A stretch of DNA of 47,772 nt from an uncultured Nostocoides sp. (GCA_937858995.1 CALLZC010000126.1:1-47772); one strand, 5' to 3'; positions 9,349 through 18,878 are shown, counted from the first letter of the stretch. Notes: generated by a model not told the origin, from the letters alone. Numbers and translations are program-made.

Positions 9349-10593
9349 ATGTCTCGCGTCGATCTGACCGTGCTCGCCATCCCCGGTTTCGTCGGCGCCA
9401 TGGTCGCCGAGCACCTCTGGCAGCGCAAACACCCGGCCCCGGCGGGCACCACCCGGGCGGGGGACTACGAACTGACGGACACGATCGCCAGCCTCACGAT
9501 GGGGGTCGGCAGCCTGGTGGTGCCGCATCTGACGCATCGGGTGCTGGCTCCGCTGACACCAGGCAGTGGCAGGTGGGCCCGCGTGTTGATGGGTACCGGC
9601 GTGGCCGCTGCCACGATCACGACGATCGGTGATGTGATCCGGCAGCGGCGCAGCGGCGGGCCACTGCCGCGAGCCGGCGTCATACCCGATGCGGCGCGAG
9701 CTCGTTCCGTGTCCGAGGCGCCCCTGCCGAGTGGGGAGGCGATGGCGGTGAACCCGGCGTGGGCGCGCCTGACCGGAGGCAGCGCCGTGGCCGCGGTCGG
9801 CGCGACCGCGCTCTGTGCCGCGACCACGTGGGCTGCCCAGACCAGCGGGCGCGCCCTCTTCGAGAGGTCCCGATGGGATCTGGGCACCGGGCCCGCGGCC
9901 ACCGCGCTTGCGCTCCTCGGCTGGGACTTCCTCTACTACTGGAACCACCGGCTCTCCCATGAGAGCCGCTGGCTGTGGGCGCTGCACGTCGTGCACCACA
10001 GCAGCGAGCGCTACAACCTCTCGACGGCCCTACGGCAACCGGTTGCCGAGGGATTCACGCTGACCGTGCCGTATGGGTTGCTGGCGCTCGCGGGGGTGCG
10101 GCCACAGCTCATCGAGAACGCTCGCTCCCTCAACCTGCTCTACCAATTCTGGATCCACACCGAAGTCATCAACTCGATCGGCGCTCTAGAGCGCTACCTC
10201 AACACCCCCTCGCATCATCGTGTCCATCACGGCTCCAATCGCGCGTACCTGGACCGAAATCACGGCAGCATCTTGATCGTCTGGGATCGGCTCTTCGGCA
10301 CCTTCGAGCGCGAAGGCGAGCGCCCTGTCTATGGGCTCACCCGCAACATCCATACCCGGAATCCGCTGCGCATCGCGACGCACGAGTGGCGCGACATTGC
10401 CCGCGACATAGCGGGGGCCACGACCTGGTCCGACCGCTTCTCCTACCTGCTCCGCGGGCCCGGCTGGGGGTACGCCCGGCGGGCGCGCCAGGCCCCCGTC
10501 CCCTCAGCGATGCCGCAGGATGGACACCGCGAAGTCGGCGTGCTCGTGCCACGCGCGCAGGTCCCATGTCGCGAACCGGTGCTCCAGCCGTAG
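9349..10593 (+). CDS. Sterol desaturase / fatty-acid hydroxylase superfamily membrane protein
   Basis: 414 residues. ATG 9349 is preceded by AAGGAG (9337-9342, six-base spacer); the frame is open further upstream but without such a site. The superfamily uses a di-iron centre held by eight or more histidines: visible clusters are His200-x3-His204 (HRLSH), HVVHH about residues 214-218, and SHHRVHHG near residue 286. Hydrophobic segments occur near residues 5-20, 65-90 and 140-195. Substrates in this family range from sterols to carotenoids and lipids; which applies is unknown. The last 30 residues lie outside the conserved domain and are encoded across the 3' end of the convergent methyltransferase gene (90-bp overlap). 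Confidence 0.88.
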   Translation: MSRVDLTVLAIPGFVGAMVAEHLWQRKHPAPAGTTRAGDYELTDTIASLTMGVGSLVVPHLTHRVLAPLTPGSGRWARVLMGTGVAAATITTIGDVIRQRRSGGPLPRAGVIPDAARARSVSEAPLPSGEAMAVNPAWARLTGGSAVAAVGATALCAATTWAAQTSGRALFERSRWDLGTGPAATALALLGWDFLYYWNHRLSHESRWLWALHVVHHSSERYNLSTALRQPVAEGFTLTVPYGLLALAGVRPQLIENARSLNLLYQFWIHTEVINSIGALERYLNTPSHHRVHHGSNRAYLDRNHGSILIVWDRLFGTFEREGERPVYGLTRNIHTRNPLRIATHEWRDIARDIAGATTWSDRFSYLLRGPGWGYARRARQAPVPSAMPQDGHREVGVLVPRAQVPCREPVLQP

Positions 10594-11100
10594 CTCGCTC
10601 TCGGCCACGGCCGCATCGAAGTCCGCTACGGCGAGCTCACGATCGGTGTGAAAGCCCACCGCGACAAAGCCCTCGGGTGCCAGGTGGGCGGCCAGGCGGC
10701 GCAGCACGGCAGCCTCGGTATCCGGTGCGAGAAAGACCATGACATTGCCGGCCAACAGGATCGCGTCGAAGGGGGCCTCCCCGGCAGCCGCCAGATCGAG
10801 CTCGCTCAGATCGGCCACCAGCCAGCGGGGTCCCGGGTGATCCTCGGCGGCCGCGGCAATGAGCACGGGGTCGGCATCGACACCCACCACGGTGTGCCCG
10901 AGTGCGTCGAGATAGGCCGCGTGTCGACCCGGTCCGCAGCCGGCGTCCAGGATCCGCGCACCACGCGGGACCATGGCGTCGATCAGGCGCGCCTCGCCGA
11001 CGAGGTCCACGCCCTGCGCGGCCATGGTGCGGAAGCGCTCCACGTACCAGCGGGAATGTCCCGGCTTGGTCTCGGTCACCCAACGCGTCGGCTGCGGCAT
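10504..11100 (-). CDS. Class I SAM-dependent methyltransferase
   Basis: 198 residues from ATG at 11100. Motif I (AdoMet-binding glycine loop) is ILDAGCGPGRHAAYL, residues 50-64, followed by the acidic VVGVDADPVLI after strand two, VADLSELDL and DAILLAGNVMVFL. The length matches small Methyltransf_11/25 proteins. No substrate can be assigned. It is divergently oriented from the ACT-domain gene (56 bp apart) and converges with the desaturase gene. Confidence 0.9.
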   Translation of the reverse strand: MPQPTRWVTETKPGHSRWYVERFRTMAAQGVDLVGEARLIDAMVPRGARILDAGCGPGRHAAYLDALGHTVVGVDADPVLIAAAAEDHPGPRWLVADLSELDLAAAGEAPFDAILLAGNVMVFLAPDTEAAVLRRLAAHLAPEGFVAVGFHTDRELAVADFDAAVAESELRLEHRFATWDLRAWHEHADFAVSILRHR

Positions 11101-11156
11101 AGGGCGAGCGTATGCCGCGGCGCACCCTCGGCGCCCGAGCCCCCCAGGTGGATAGC

Positions 11157-11696
11157 ATGCCGGGTGTGCAGACTCTCGTGTTGACCGTCATCGGCGACGA
11201 CAAGACCGGCTTGGTCAAGGCGCTGGCCGACGTCGTTGCGGCGAACGGCGGCAATTGGGAGCGCTCCCAGCTCGCCGAACTCGCCGGCAAGTTCGCCGGC
11301 ATCGTCGTCGTGACCGTCCCGCAGGACCAGGTGTCGGCCTTGCGGCGCGCCCTCGAGCCGATCGCCGGCCTGCTCGATGTCACCGTGCACCAGGTCAGTG
11401 AGCAGGCCGGCACCGCGCTCGTGGCCGAAGAGCAACGGCAAGGGCTGGTGATCGAGGTGCTCGGCAACGACCGCCCGGGAATCGTTCGCGAGGTCTCCGG
11501 AGTGCTCACGGCCCACGGTCTGAGCGTGGATGACCTGCGCACGAGCACCCGCGACGCCCCGATGGCCGGCGGGCGGCTGTTCGAAGCCCACATCGTCGCC
11601 CACGCGGCCGCGAGCACCGACCCGGCCAGCGTGCGCGCCGCCCTCGAGGCCCTTGCCCAGGAGATCCAGGTCGATCTGAGCGTCGAGGCTCCATAA
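11157..11696 (+). CDS. Double ACT-domain protein, GcvR-like
   Basis: 179 residues made of two ACT domains: LVLTVIGDDKTGLVKALADVV (about 4-24) and LVIEVLGNDRPGIVREVSGVL (about 99-119). Both keep the G-[DN]-D-[KR]-[TP]-G ligand turn. This architecture is that of the glycine cleavage system regulator GcvR, which senses glycine and controls GcvA in enterobacteria. Actinobacteria have similar stand-alone proteins whose partners are not known. No DNA-binding domain is present. ATG 11157 gives the family's usual N-terminus; GTG 11166 is also possible. The epimerase gene follows after 30 bp, probably in the same operon. Confidence 0.88.
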   Translation: MPGVQTLVLTVIGDDKTGLVKALADVVAANGGNWERSQLAELAGKFAGIVVVTVPQDQVSALRRALEPIAGLLDVTVHQVSEQAGTALVAEEQRQGLVIEVLGNDRPGIVREVSGVLTAHGLSVDDLRTSTRDAPMAGGRLFEAHIVAHAAASTDPASVRAALEALAQEIQVDLSVEAP

Positions 11697-11726
11697 GGCC
11701 CGCTCGAGCAGAGATCGGCGGTCGAG

Positions 11727-12743
11727 ATGTCGCAGGTCCTCATCCTGGGCGGGACGTCCTGGCTGGGCGGCGCCGTGGCCACGGCCTCGCGCGCCGCGGG
11801 CCACGAGGTCACCGCTCTGGCGCGCGGCGCATCCGGGACGGTGCCCCCCGGTGCCCGTCTTGTGCGCGCGGACCGCGCAACCGACGGCGCGTATGCGGCG
11901 CTGCCGGGGCGCACCGCATACGACCTCGTGGTCGATGTTGCGCGCGAGCCCGGCCAGGTCCGGGGGGCGGTCCGGGCGCTCGCCGATCGCGCACGGCACT
12001 GGGTTTTTGTGAGCTCGTGCTCGGTCTATGCCAGCCACGCCACCCCGGGCGCTGGCGAGTCGGCCGACCTGCTGCCGGCGCTGGTGGCTGATGAGGGGAC
12101 TCCGCAGGAGTATGGCGCGGCGAAGGTCGCCTGCGAGCAGGCCGTGACCGCCGGTCGGGGGTCCGCAGCGCTGATTGCGCGCGCTGGTCTGATCGTCGGT
12201 GGCGGCGACCCGAGCGAGCGGTTCGGGTACTGGCCGGGCCGTTTCGCGCTTGCGGCCCGCGATGCGCACCCGGTGCTCGTCCCCGAGCGCACCGAGCGCC
12301 CGGTGCAGTGGATTGACGTCCTGGACCTCGCCGAGTGGCTGCTCGTCGCGGGCCTGGCCGGCAGCACCGGCACCTACAACGCCATGGGCCCGCCGGTGCC
12401 GCTGGGCGACCTCTTGTCGGCAGCCGCGCAGGTCGCCGGCTTCACCGGCACCCAGGTGCCGGTCTCGGATGCGGCGCTCTCGGCGGCCCACATCGAAGAG
12501 TTCATGGGAGCGAACTCGCTGCCGCTGTGGATTGCGGACCCGCAGTGGTCCGGCTTCCTCGACCGCGACGCCACGGCCGCGGCGCGCGCCGGCCTGCGCT
12601 CGCGACCCCTCGCGCAAACCCTGGCGGCGGCCCTGGCGTGGGAGCGTCAGCTGGGTCTGGACCGAGCGCGCTCGCGCGCCGGTCTCGATCGGAGCCGGGA
12701 GCTGGAGCTCCTTGAGTCGCTCGCCCCGCAGGACCCCCGGTGA
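11727..12743 (+). CDS. NAD-dependent epimerase/dehydratase family protein
   Basis: 338 residues. An extended short-chain dehydrogenase: nucleotide-binding LILGGTSWLGGAVA (residues 5-18), the Ser-containing FVSSCSVYAS (94-103), and the catalytic Tyr129-Gly-Ala-Ala-Lys133. A substrate-binding C-terminal domain follows, with VQWIDVLDLAEWLL near residue 195. Sequences of this type act on nucleotide sugars or isoflavone-like substrates; nothing here decides which. It lies 30 bp behind the ACT protein gene. Confidence 0.88.
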   Translation: MSQVLILGGTSWLGGAVATASRAAGHEVTALARGASGTVPPGARLVRADRATDGAYAALPGRTAYDLVVDVAREPGQVRGAVRALADRARHWVFVSSCSVYASHATPGAGESADLLPALVADEGTPQEYGAAKVACEQAVTAGRGSAALIARAGLIVGGGDPSERFGYWPGRFALAARDAHPVLVPERTERPVQWIDVLDLAEWLLVAGLAGSTGTYNAMGPPVPLGDLLSAAAQVAGFTGTQVPVSDAALSAAHIEEFMGANSLPLWIADPQWSGFLDRDATAAARAGLRSRPLAQTLAAALAWERQLGLDRARSRAGLDRSRELELLESLAPQDPR

Positions 12744-12866
12744 TCCGTGAGCCCGCCCGGCGCATGCCCAGCGCGGACGGGAGCGCGCGGGTGGCCGGGA
12801 CGCGTGGTCGCCCCACCCGGGTACCCTGAATCGTCCCATTCGTCGCTCGAACACCCAGGAGTGCTC

Positions 12867-13814
12867 ATGGCCGGCGGACTCGTCGCCTTGCTGGACGACA
12901 TTGCCGCTCTCGCCAAGTTGGCGGCGGCCTCGGTCGATGACGTGGGTATGGCGGCCGGTCGCGCCACAGCGAAGGCCGCCGGTGTTGTGGTCGACGACAC
13001 CGCCGTCACCCCCCGCTATGTCGAGGGCTTCACCCCCGACCGCGAGTTGCCAGTCATCAGGCGCATCGCGATGGGCTCGATCCGAAACAAGCTGCTCTTC
13101 ATCACGCCGGCCGCGCTGCTGCTCAGTCAGTTCGCGCCGTGGGCGCTGACCCCGCTGCTCATGGTCGGCGGCACCTACCTGTGCTACGAGGGCGCGGAGA
13201 AGGTGTGGGAGCACTTCGGTGGCCACCATGCGCAGGACGAGACACCGGTCTTCCTCGAGGGCGACGATCAGGAAAAGCACATGATCGGCGGCGCCATCCG
13301 CACCGACTTCATTCTGTCCTCCGAGATCATGGTCATTTCGCTGAACGAGGTGGCCGACGAGCCATTCGTCATGCGCGCGGCCATCCTCATCGTGGTGGCG
13401 ATCGCGATGACCGTCCTGGTCTATGGCGTCGTCGCCTTCATCGTCAAGATGGACGACATCGGATTGCATTTGGCGCGCAGCGGCAAGGGCGCCAAGGCGA
13501 GCATCGGGCGGGGCATGGTGGCCGGGATGCCCAAGGTGCTCTCGGCGCTCTCGACGATCGGGATCGTCGCGATGCTCTGGGTCGGTGGCCACATCGTGCT
13601 CCAGGGCACGGACGACCTGGGCTTCCATACGGTCTATGGCTGGGTCCATCATCTGGAAGAGTGGGCCCACGACCTGGGTGGCGCGGTGCTCGGCTGGCTG
13701 GCCAACACCACGGCATCGGCCATCTTCGGATTGCTGCTCGGCGCGGTCGTGATCGGCCTGCTGCACCTGGTGCAGCGGGTGCGCGGCAAGGAGGCCGCCG
13801 CAGCCACACATTGA
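12867..13814 (+). CDS. DUF808 family membrane protein (YedI-like)
   Basis: 315 residues from ATG 12867 with CAGGAG upstream. The start MAGGLVALLDDIAALAKLAA and the segments VGMAAGRATAKAAGVVVDDTAVTP and LPVIRRIAMGSIRNKLLF are characteristic of DUF808. About five hydrophobic segments follow (near residues 80-110, 170-195, 230-250 and 280-305) with soluble parts between them. Function is not known in the family. The gene stands alone between the epimerase and glgP. Confidence 0.9.
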   Translation: MAGGLVALLDDIAALAKLAAASVDDVGMAAGRATAKAAGVVVDDTAVTPRYVEGFTPDRELPVIRRIAMGSIRNKLLFITPAALLLSQFAPWALTPLLMVGGTYLCYEGAEKVWEHFGGHHAQDETPVFLEGDDQEKHMIGGAIRTDFILSSEIMVISLNEVADEPFVMRAAILIVVAIAMTVLVYGVVAFIVKMDDIGLHLARSGKGAKASIGRGMVAGMPKVLSALSTIGIVAMLWVGGHIVLQGTDDLGFHTVYGWVHHLEEWAHDLGGAVLGWLANTTASAIFGLLLGAVVIGLLHLVQRVRGKEAAAATH

Positions 13815-13901
13815 TCGGCCATGCCGCCCGACGCCTGCCTAGCCCTATCCTCGTGTAAGCGCTACCACGCGCGCCCCTGTGCCTTCGGAAAGTGACATCT
13901 C

Positions 13902-16466
13902 GTGACTGAACCTCTCTTGAACATCCCCGCCCAGGTCGGCGAAGACGTCCTTGAGGAGCACTCGTACCTGCACGAGCGGGGTGCCTCCTTCGAGCCCACC
14001 CACCCGTTGGCCGTGGGCCCGGTCTCGACCCCGCCGCATACCGTCGACGGATTCGTCAAGGAGTTTCTGCGCGAGCTGAACTACGGGCAGGGTGTGCCCT
14101 TGTCCCGCTCGTCCCTCAACGACCAGTACCTCGCGCTCGCGCGCACCGTGCGCGGCTACCTGACCGCCCGGTGGCTGGAAACAGCCAGCCGGCGCCGCAA
14201 GAACCCGCACAAGATGGTGGGCTATTTGTCGGCTGAGTACCTCCTGGGTCGCCAACTCGACAACGCGCTGCTGGCCACCGACCTCACGGCGACTGCCGAG
14301 GAGGCCTTGAAGGCGTGCGGCATCGACCTCGACGCGCTGCGCCAGGCCGAGATCGAGCCGGGCCTCGGCAATGGTGGTTTGGGACGCCTGGCCGCCTGTT
14401 TCATCGACTCCCTGGCGACGATGGACGCCCCCTGCGTCGGCTATGGCCTGCGCTACGAGTACGGCATCTTCAAGCAGACCTTCGTCGATGGCCGCCAGGT
14501 CGAGGTGCCGGACAACTGGCTCACCCTGGGCGGACCGTGGGAAATCCCTCATCCCGAGATGGAGGTGCCGGTGCACTTCGGTGGGCGCACCGAGCGGTAT
14601 GTCGGGGCCGACGGCCGGGAGCGCACGCGGTGGATCCCCGACTGGGACATCCTGGGAATCCGCTACAACTACATGGTCCCGGGATACCAAAATGGCGTGG
14701 TCAACACCCTGCGGCTCTGGCGGGCCCGGGCCACCCGGGCCTTCGACCTCGACATCTTCAACGCCGGCGACTACTCCGAGGCGGTGCGGGCCCAGACCTT
14801 CGCGGAGAACATCTCCAAGGTGCTCTATCCCGAGGACTCCACCCCCCAGGGCAAGGAACTGCGGCTGCAGCAGCAGTACTTCTTCGTCGCCTGCTCGATC
14901 TTCGATTTCCTCAAGCACACGCAGCCCGTCGACCTCGACGTGCGGCAACTGCCCGAGCGCATCATCTTCCAGCTCAATGACACGCACCCGGTCATCGGGA
15001 TCCCGGAGCTCATGCGGCTGCTCCTCGATGAGTACGACCTGGAGTTCGACGAGGCCTGGGCCATCACCCAGCAGTGCTTCGCCTACACCTGCCATACCTT
15101 GTTGCCGGAGGCCCTCGAGGTCTGGCCGGTCTCCCTGCTGGAACGGCTCTTGCCGCGTCACATGGAGATCATCTACCTGATCAACGAGGCCTTCCTGGCC
15201 CAGGTGCGTGAGCAGTTCCCCGGCGATGAGTTGCGGGTGCGGCGGATGTCGATCATCGGCGATCACCCGGAGCGCTCGGTGCGGATGGCCCACCTGGCCA
15301 CCGTGGCCAGCGTCAAGGTCAATGGTGTCGCCGAGCTCCAGAGCCAGCTGCTGCGGGAGAAGGTGCTGAGCGACTTCGCCGACATGTGGCCGGAGAAGTT
15401 CACCAATGTGACCAATGGCGTCACGCCCCGGCGTTTCGTCCGCCAGTCCAATCCCTTGCTGTCCAAGCTCGTGACGGACACCATCGGCGTGGGCTGGGTC
15501 GCGAACCTCGACCGGTTCAGCGAGCTCGAGGTGTATGCCGAGGACCCCGACTTCCGTGCCAGCTTCCGGCAGGTCAAGGCCGCCAACAAGGACCGGATCG
15601 CCGCGGTCCTGGCCCGGCGCGACGGCATCGTGCTGCCCAAGGACCATCTGCTCGACGTCATGGTGAAGCGGCTGCACGAGTACAAGCGGCAGAGCCTGAA
15701 GCTGCTGCACATGGTCACGCTGTATGAGGGCATCATCTCCGGGGACCTGGACCCGGCGAGCGTCACGCCGCGCACCGTCATCTTCGGCGCGAAGGCCGCG
15801 CCGGGGTACCGGATGGCCAAGGAGATCATCTATCTGATCAACTCGGTTGCCCGGGTGATCAACACCGATCCGCGGGTCGAGGGCCGGCTCTTCATGGCCT
15901 TCCCCGCGAACTACAACGTCACCCTGGCGGAGCGGCTCATCCCGGCCGCCGACCTCTCCGAACAGATCTCCCTTGCGGGCAAGGAAGCCTCGGGGACGGG
16001 CAATATGAAGTTCGCCCTCAATGGTGCCTTGACGATCGGCACCGACGATGGCGCCAATGTCGAGATCCGTGGGCTCGTCGGCGACGACAACTTCTTCCTC
16101 TTCGGCATGAACGAGCCGGAGGTGGCCGACCTGCAGGCGCGCGGCTACCGGCCCACCGAGTACTACGAGTCGAATCCCCGCCTGCGGCGCGCCCTGAACT
16201 TGATCGACTCGGGTCACTTCACCGATGGCAACCGCGAAGCGGCGAGCATGGTCGTCGGGGATCTGCTCTACAACGACCGCTTCCTCGTCCTGGCCGACTA
16301 CCAGTCTTACCTGGACGCGCAGGCTCGGGTGGAGACGGCATACGCCGATCAGGAGGCGTGGGCCCGCTCCGCGATCCTCAACGTGGCCCGCTCCGGCTTC
16401 TTCTCCTCCGACCGCTCGATGCGCGACTACATCGATCGGATCTGGCACATCAAGACGGGCGGCTGA
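13902..16466 (+). CDS. glgP: Glycogen/maltodextrin phosphorylase
   Basis: 854 residues from GTG 13902. It releases glucose-1-phosphate from alpha-1,4-glucan ends using pyridoxal phosphate. Conserved parts include YLSAEYLLGRQL (about 107-118), EPGLGNGGLGRLAACF (about 151-166), FQLNDTHPVIGIPELMRLL and WPEKFTNVTNGVTPRRF. The PLP site is EASGTGNMKFALNG with Lys703. Length agrees with the GT35 family. The N-terminal 60 residues are more variable. It is followed by a ligase-like gene after about 115 bp; the spacer holds two 6-bp-stem inverted repeats but no T-run. Confidence 0.96.
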   Translation: MTEPLLNIPAQVGEDVLEEHSYLHERGASFEPTHPLAVGPVSTPPHTVDGFVKEFLRELNYGQGVPLSRSSLNDQYLALARTVRGYLTARWLETASRRRKNPHKMVGYLSAEYLLGRQLDNALLATDLTATAEEALKACGIDLDALRQAEIEPGLGNGGLGRLAACFIDSLATMDAPCVGYGLRYEYGIFKQTFVDGRQVEVPDNWLTLGGPWEIPHPEMEVPVHFGGRTERYVGADGRERTRWIPDWDILGIRYNYMVPGYQNGVVNTLRLWRARATRAFDLDIFNAGDYSEAVRAQTFAENISKVLYPEDSTPQGKELRLQQQYFFVACSIFDFLKHTQPVDLDVRQLPERIIFQLNDTHPVIGIPELMRLLLDEYDLEFDEAWAITQQCFAYTCHTLLPEALEVWPVSLLERLLPRHMEIIYLINEAFLAQVREQFPGDELRVRRMSIIGDHPERSVRMAHLATVASVKVNGVAELQSQLLREKVLSDFADMWPEKFTNVTNGVTPRRFVRQSNPLLSKLVTDTIGVGWVANLDRFSELEVYAEDPDFRASFRQVKAANKDRIAAVLARRDGIVLPKDHLLDVMVKRLHEYKRQSLKLLHMVTLYEGIISGDLDPASVTPRTVIFGAKAAPGYRMAKEIIYLINSVARVINTDPRVEGRLFMAFPANYNVTLAERLIPAADLSEQISLAGKEASGTGNMKFALNGALTIGTDDGANVEIRGLVGDDNFFLFGMNEPEVADLQARGYRPTEYYESNPRLRRALNLIDSGHFTDGNREAASMVVGDLLYNDRFLVLADYQSYLDAQARVETAYADQEAWARSAILNVARSGFFSSDRSMRDYIDRIWHIKTGG

Positions 16467-16580
16467 GCCCGCGCCCTCGCCCGCACTCGGCGATCGGGGT
16501 CGCCGGCCTGTCCCATCGGACAGCTGCTCGGCACTTCCGGCTGAGGCGCGGTGGGGGCCGGCTCCCTCAGGGTGGTTTTC

Positions 16581-17528
16581 GTGACCGAACTGACCATGCC
16601 CATCCGCCTGCGCCCTCGGGTGCTTGAGCGGCCTCGTGACTCGGTAGTCGTCGTGACCGGCGGTCCGCCCGCGGGTGGGGGTGAGTATGCGCAGGCCGCG
16701 CGCGACCTCGCCGTGGCAATCGGCGGCGCGTCGGTGATCGCGGCGGTGGCTGGGCGCCGGTTGGCGCCCGAACTCGCCGGGGCCGGTGTCGTGGTTCCCG
16801 CACTCGCGCCTGGCCTGCTGGCACCCCTGGCGTCGCTGTGCGACTGGTTGGGGATTGCGTATGCCGGGTGCTCGCCCCGCGCGGCCACCCTCGCCACCGA
16901 TCCCGCCCTCGCCGCGGCCGTCTTGCAGGCAGCGGGTATCACGGTCGCGTCCGGGGTGGCCATCGATAGGTGCGCGGCGCGCGGGATGGACTATCTGGAC
17001 CCGGTCCGCATCCGGTCGGCGGGCGCCCCTGCACCGCACGGGCACCGGATCGCGGCCACTGCCCAGCAACTGCGCGCCGGGCTCGCCGCGGCCCTGGCCG
17101 GCGGCGACCAGGCCTGGGTGGAGGAGCTTGTCGAGGGGTATGCCGTCAGCGTGCCCATCGTGCGCACCCGCACCGGTGACCTGCTATCCGGGGCCGCTCA
17201 CGATCTCGCGCCCGGGGCGCGGTTCGCCCTGGACCGCCCGGTGGCCCAGAGCGGTGCCTATGTCCCGGCCGACCTGGACGCGCGGGCCCAGTCTCGGATT
17301 CAGCGGGCGGCCGAGGCGGCATACCGGGCCTTGGGTCTCAGCGGCATCGCCAGCATCGAGGTGGTTGACGATGGGGACCGAAGCGTGGTCGGGATGATCG
17401 ACCCGGCACCGGTCCTGACCCGGTCCGGGTTGGTCGTGGCGCAGTTCGCGGCGATCGGGCTCGGTCCGGCCGAGCTGGCGGCCGTGCTGCTGTCCGCGGC
17501 GCGGCCCGGCCTGCGCACCGCATACTGA
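16581..17528 (+). CDS. Degenerate D-Ala-D-Ala ligase-like (ATP-grasp fold) protein
   Basis: 315 residues from GTG 16581, chosen because AGGGTGG (16569-16575) lies just before it; GTG 16551 and ATG 16596 are alternatives. The order of segments follows D-alanine-D-alanine ligase: CDWLGIAYAGCSPRAATLAT and LAAAVLQAAGITVASGVAI in the N-terminal half, WVEELVEGYAVSVPIV in the ATP-grasp region, and AAEAAYRALGLSGIASIEVV near the end. Functional ligases then have an acidic and Asn metal-binding E-x-N motif; here the equivalent reads MIDPAPVLTRSG. The Lys and Gly-rich loop for ATP are also not evident. It is probably a catalytically inactive paralogue. The kinase gene starts 9 bp downstream, so joint expression is likely. 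Confidence 0.65.
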   Translation: MTELTMPIRLRPRVLERPRDSVVVVTGGPPAGGGEYAQAARDLAVAIGGASVIAAVAGRRLAPELAGAGVVVPALAPGLLAPLASLCDWLGIAYAGCSPRAATLATDPALAAAVLQAAGITVASGVAIDRCAARGMDYLDPVRIRSAGAPAPHGHRIAATAQQLRAGLAAALAGGDQAWVEELVEGYAVSVPIVRTRTGDLLSGAAHDLAPGARFALDRPVAQSGAYVPADLDARAQSRIQRAAEAAYRALGLSGIASIEVVDDGDRSVVGMIDPAPVLTRSGLVVAQFAAIGLGPAELAAVLLSAARPGLRTAY

Positions 17529-17536
17529 GCCTGATC

Positions 17537-18874
17537 ATGAGTACCTCACCTGCGGCCCACTCTGCCGCGCTGTCGCGGGTTCCCGCCCCGATGGACCCGT
17601 CGCGTGCCGGGCGACCCCCGGGGTGGGTGGCTCCGCTGATTGCCGGGCTGGTCGTCGTGGTCGGCGTGGTCCTGCTCGCCAGCTCCGGGCGGAACTCGCT
17701 CGTCGCGCTGGTTCTCGGGGTCCTGATGCCGGCGGCCCTGGTCCTGCTTTTCGACCGGGCCCCCGGGCTGGCTCTGGTGGGTCTGGCGCTCGTGCTGCTC
17801 GGTCATCTCGGGCTGAATATGTCCCTATCGGGCGTCCTGATGCTCGTGGCCCCCATCCTGATCTTCGGGGGGGCGGCGTTCGGGTCGCAGGCCACCATGG
17901 TCCTCTCGGGAATCGCGGTAGGCGCCTCGCCCGTGGCCTTCCTTGGGCTGATCCTGCTGGCGCGTTTCGGGGTCAGCGGCATCGACAGCTTCACCAGCGG
18001 CTTCGCGTGGTCGCGGCTTCCGGTGGCACTGGCCGCGGTGCTGCGTGATTTCCCGGTCTCCTTCGTCTTCCTGCTCGTGATGACGCTGGTTGTGCCCTGG
18101 ATCCTGGGTCTGGCATGGCGCTCCGTCGTGCGATCGCGTCGGGACGCGGCTCAGGCCGCCGTCGCGCGCGGGATGGCGGAGCGCGAAACGGAGGCGGCCC
18201 GAGATATCGCTCGGCTGCGCGCAGGGCAGACCCAGCTGGCGCGCGATGTGCACGATGTCGTCGGGCACTCGTTGGCCGTGATTCTGGCCCAGGCGCAGTC
18301 CGCGCAGTACCTCGGCGACGACGAGGTCGACAAGATGCGCGAGACGCTGGGACATGTCGCCGACACCGCCCGGCGCTCGCTCGGCGACGTCCGCGCGGTC
18401 CTCTCGGGCACGCGCGAGCAGGCCAGCGCCGCAAGTGCCGGCCTCGAGTCACTCATCGCCGGAGTCCGAGCGGCGGGCAACGAGGTGATCGAGCGCGTCG
18501 AGGGCGTGCCGCGTCCCCTGCCCCCGGAATTGGAGCAGGTCGTCTATCGGGTGACCCAAGAGATGCTCACCAATGCCTTGAAGCACGGTCGCGCGGGTGG
18601 GCCCGTGTGGGTTCGCCAAGTCTGGCCGGACACGATCGGCGCCCTGGTGCGCATTGACGTGCACAACCTCATCGACGCTCCGCCGCCAGCGCTCGAGGGG
18701 GGGATCGGGCTGGGGTCCATGGCAGATCGGTTGGCCTCCGTCGGAGGCGGCCTACGGACCGAGATCGAGGACACCGTGCAGGGGCTGATGTTCGGCGCCT
18801 CGGCGTGGCTGCCCTTGCGTGCGGCCGAAGTGCAGGGTGCGGCGGTTCCGGCAGTCGAACGCGTGGCAGGCTGA
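17537..18874 (+). CDS. Sensor histidine kinase, NarL/DesK type
   Basis: 445 residues. Residues 30-200 hold about six membrane segments with very short loops, so sensing is probably within the membrane or of the envelope state. A helical dimerisation domain (HisKA_3) follows: QLARDVHDVVGHSLAVILAQ with phosphoacceptor His239. The ATPase domain shows QEMLTNALKHGRAG (N box) and GIGLGSMADRLASVGG. The response regulator gene starts four bases after its stop codon, so the two form one two-component system. The signal is unknown. Confidence 0.92.
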   Translation: MSTSPAAHSAALSRVPAPMDPSRAGRPPGWVAPLIAGLVVVVGVVLLASSGRNSLVALVLGVLMPAALVLLFDRAPGLALVGLALVLLGHLGLNMSLSGVLMLVAPILIFGGAAFGSQATMVLSGIAVGASPVAFLGLILLARFGVSGIDSFTSGFAWSRLPVALAAVLRDFPVSFVFLLVMTLVVPWILGLAWRSVVRSRRDAAQAAVARGMAERETEAARDIARLRAGQTQLARDVHDVVGHSLAVILAQAQSAQYLGDDEVDKMRETLGHVADTARRSLGDVRAVLSGTREQASAASAGLESLIAGVRAAGNEVIERVEGVPRPLPPELEQVVYRVTQEMLTNALKHGRAGGPVWVRQVWPDTIGALVRIDVHNLIDAPPPALEGGIGLGSMADRLASVGGGLRTEIEDTVQGLMFGASAWLPLRAAEVQGAAVPAVERVAG

Positions 18875-18878
18875 CCGG

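Noticed and set aside
11076..13811. 911-codon minus-strand frame
   Set aside because: Antisense to three genes with clear domains (ACT, epimerase, DUF808). The translation is a His/Arg/Asp-rich pattern typical of shadow frames in GC-rich DNA.
16480..16550. Two short inverted repeats after glgP considered as a terminator
   Set aside because: Stems of only 6 bp and no T-run, so a terminator cannot be supported.
13845..17069. 1074-codon minus-strand frame
   Set aside because: Lies opposite glycogen phosphorylase and the ligase-like gene and has no recognisable domain.
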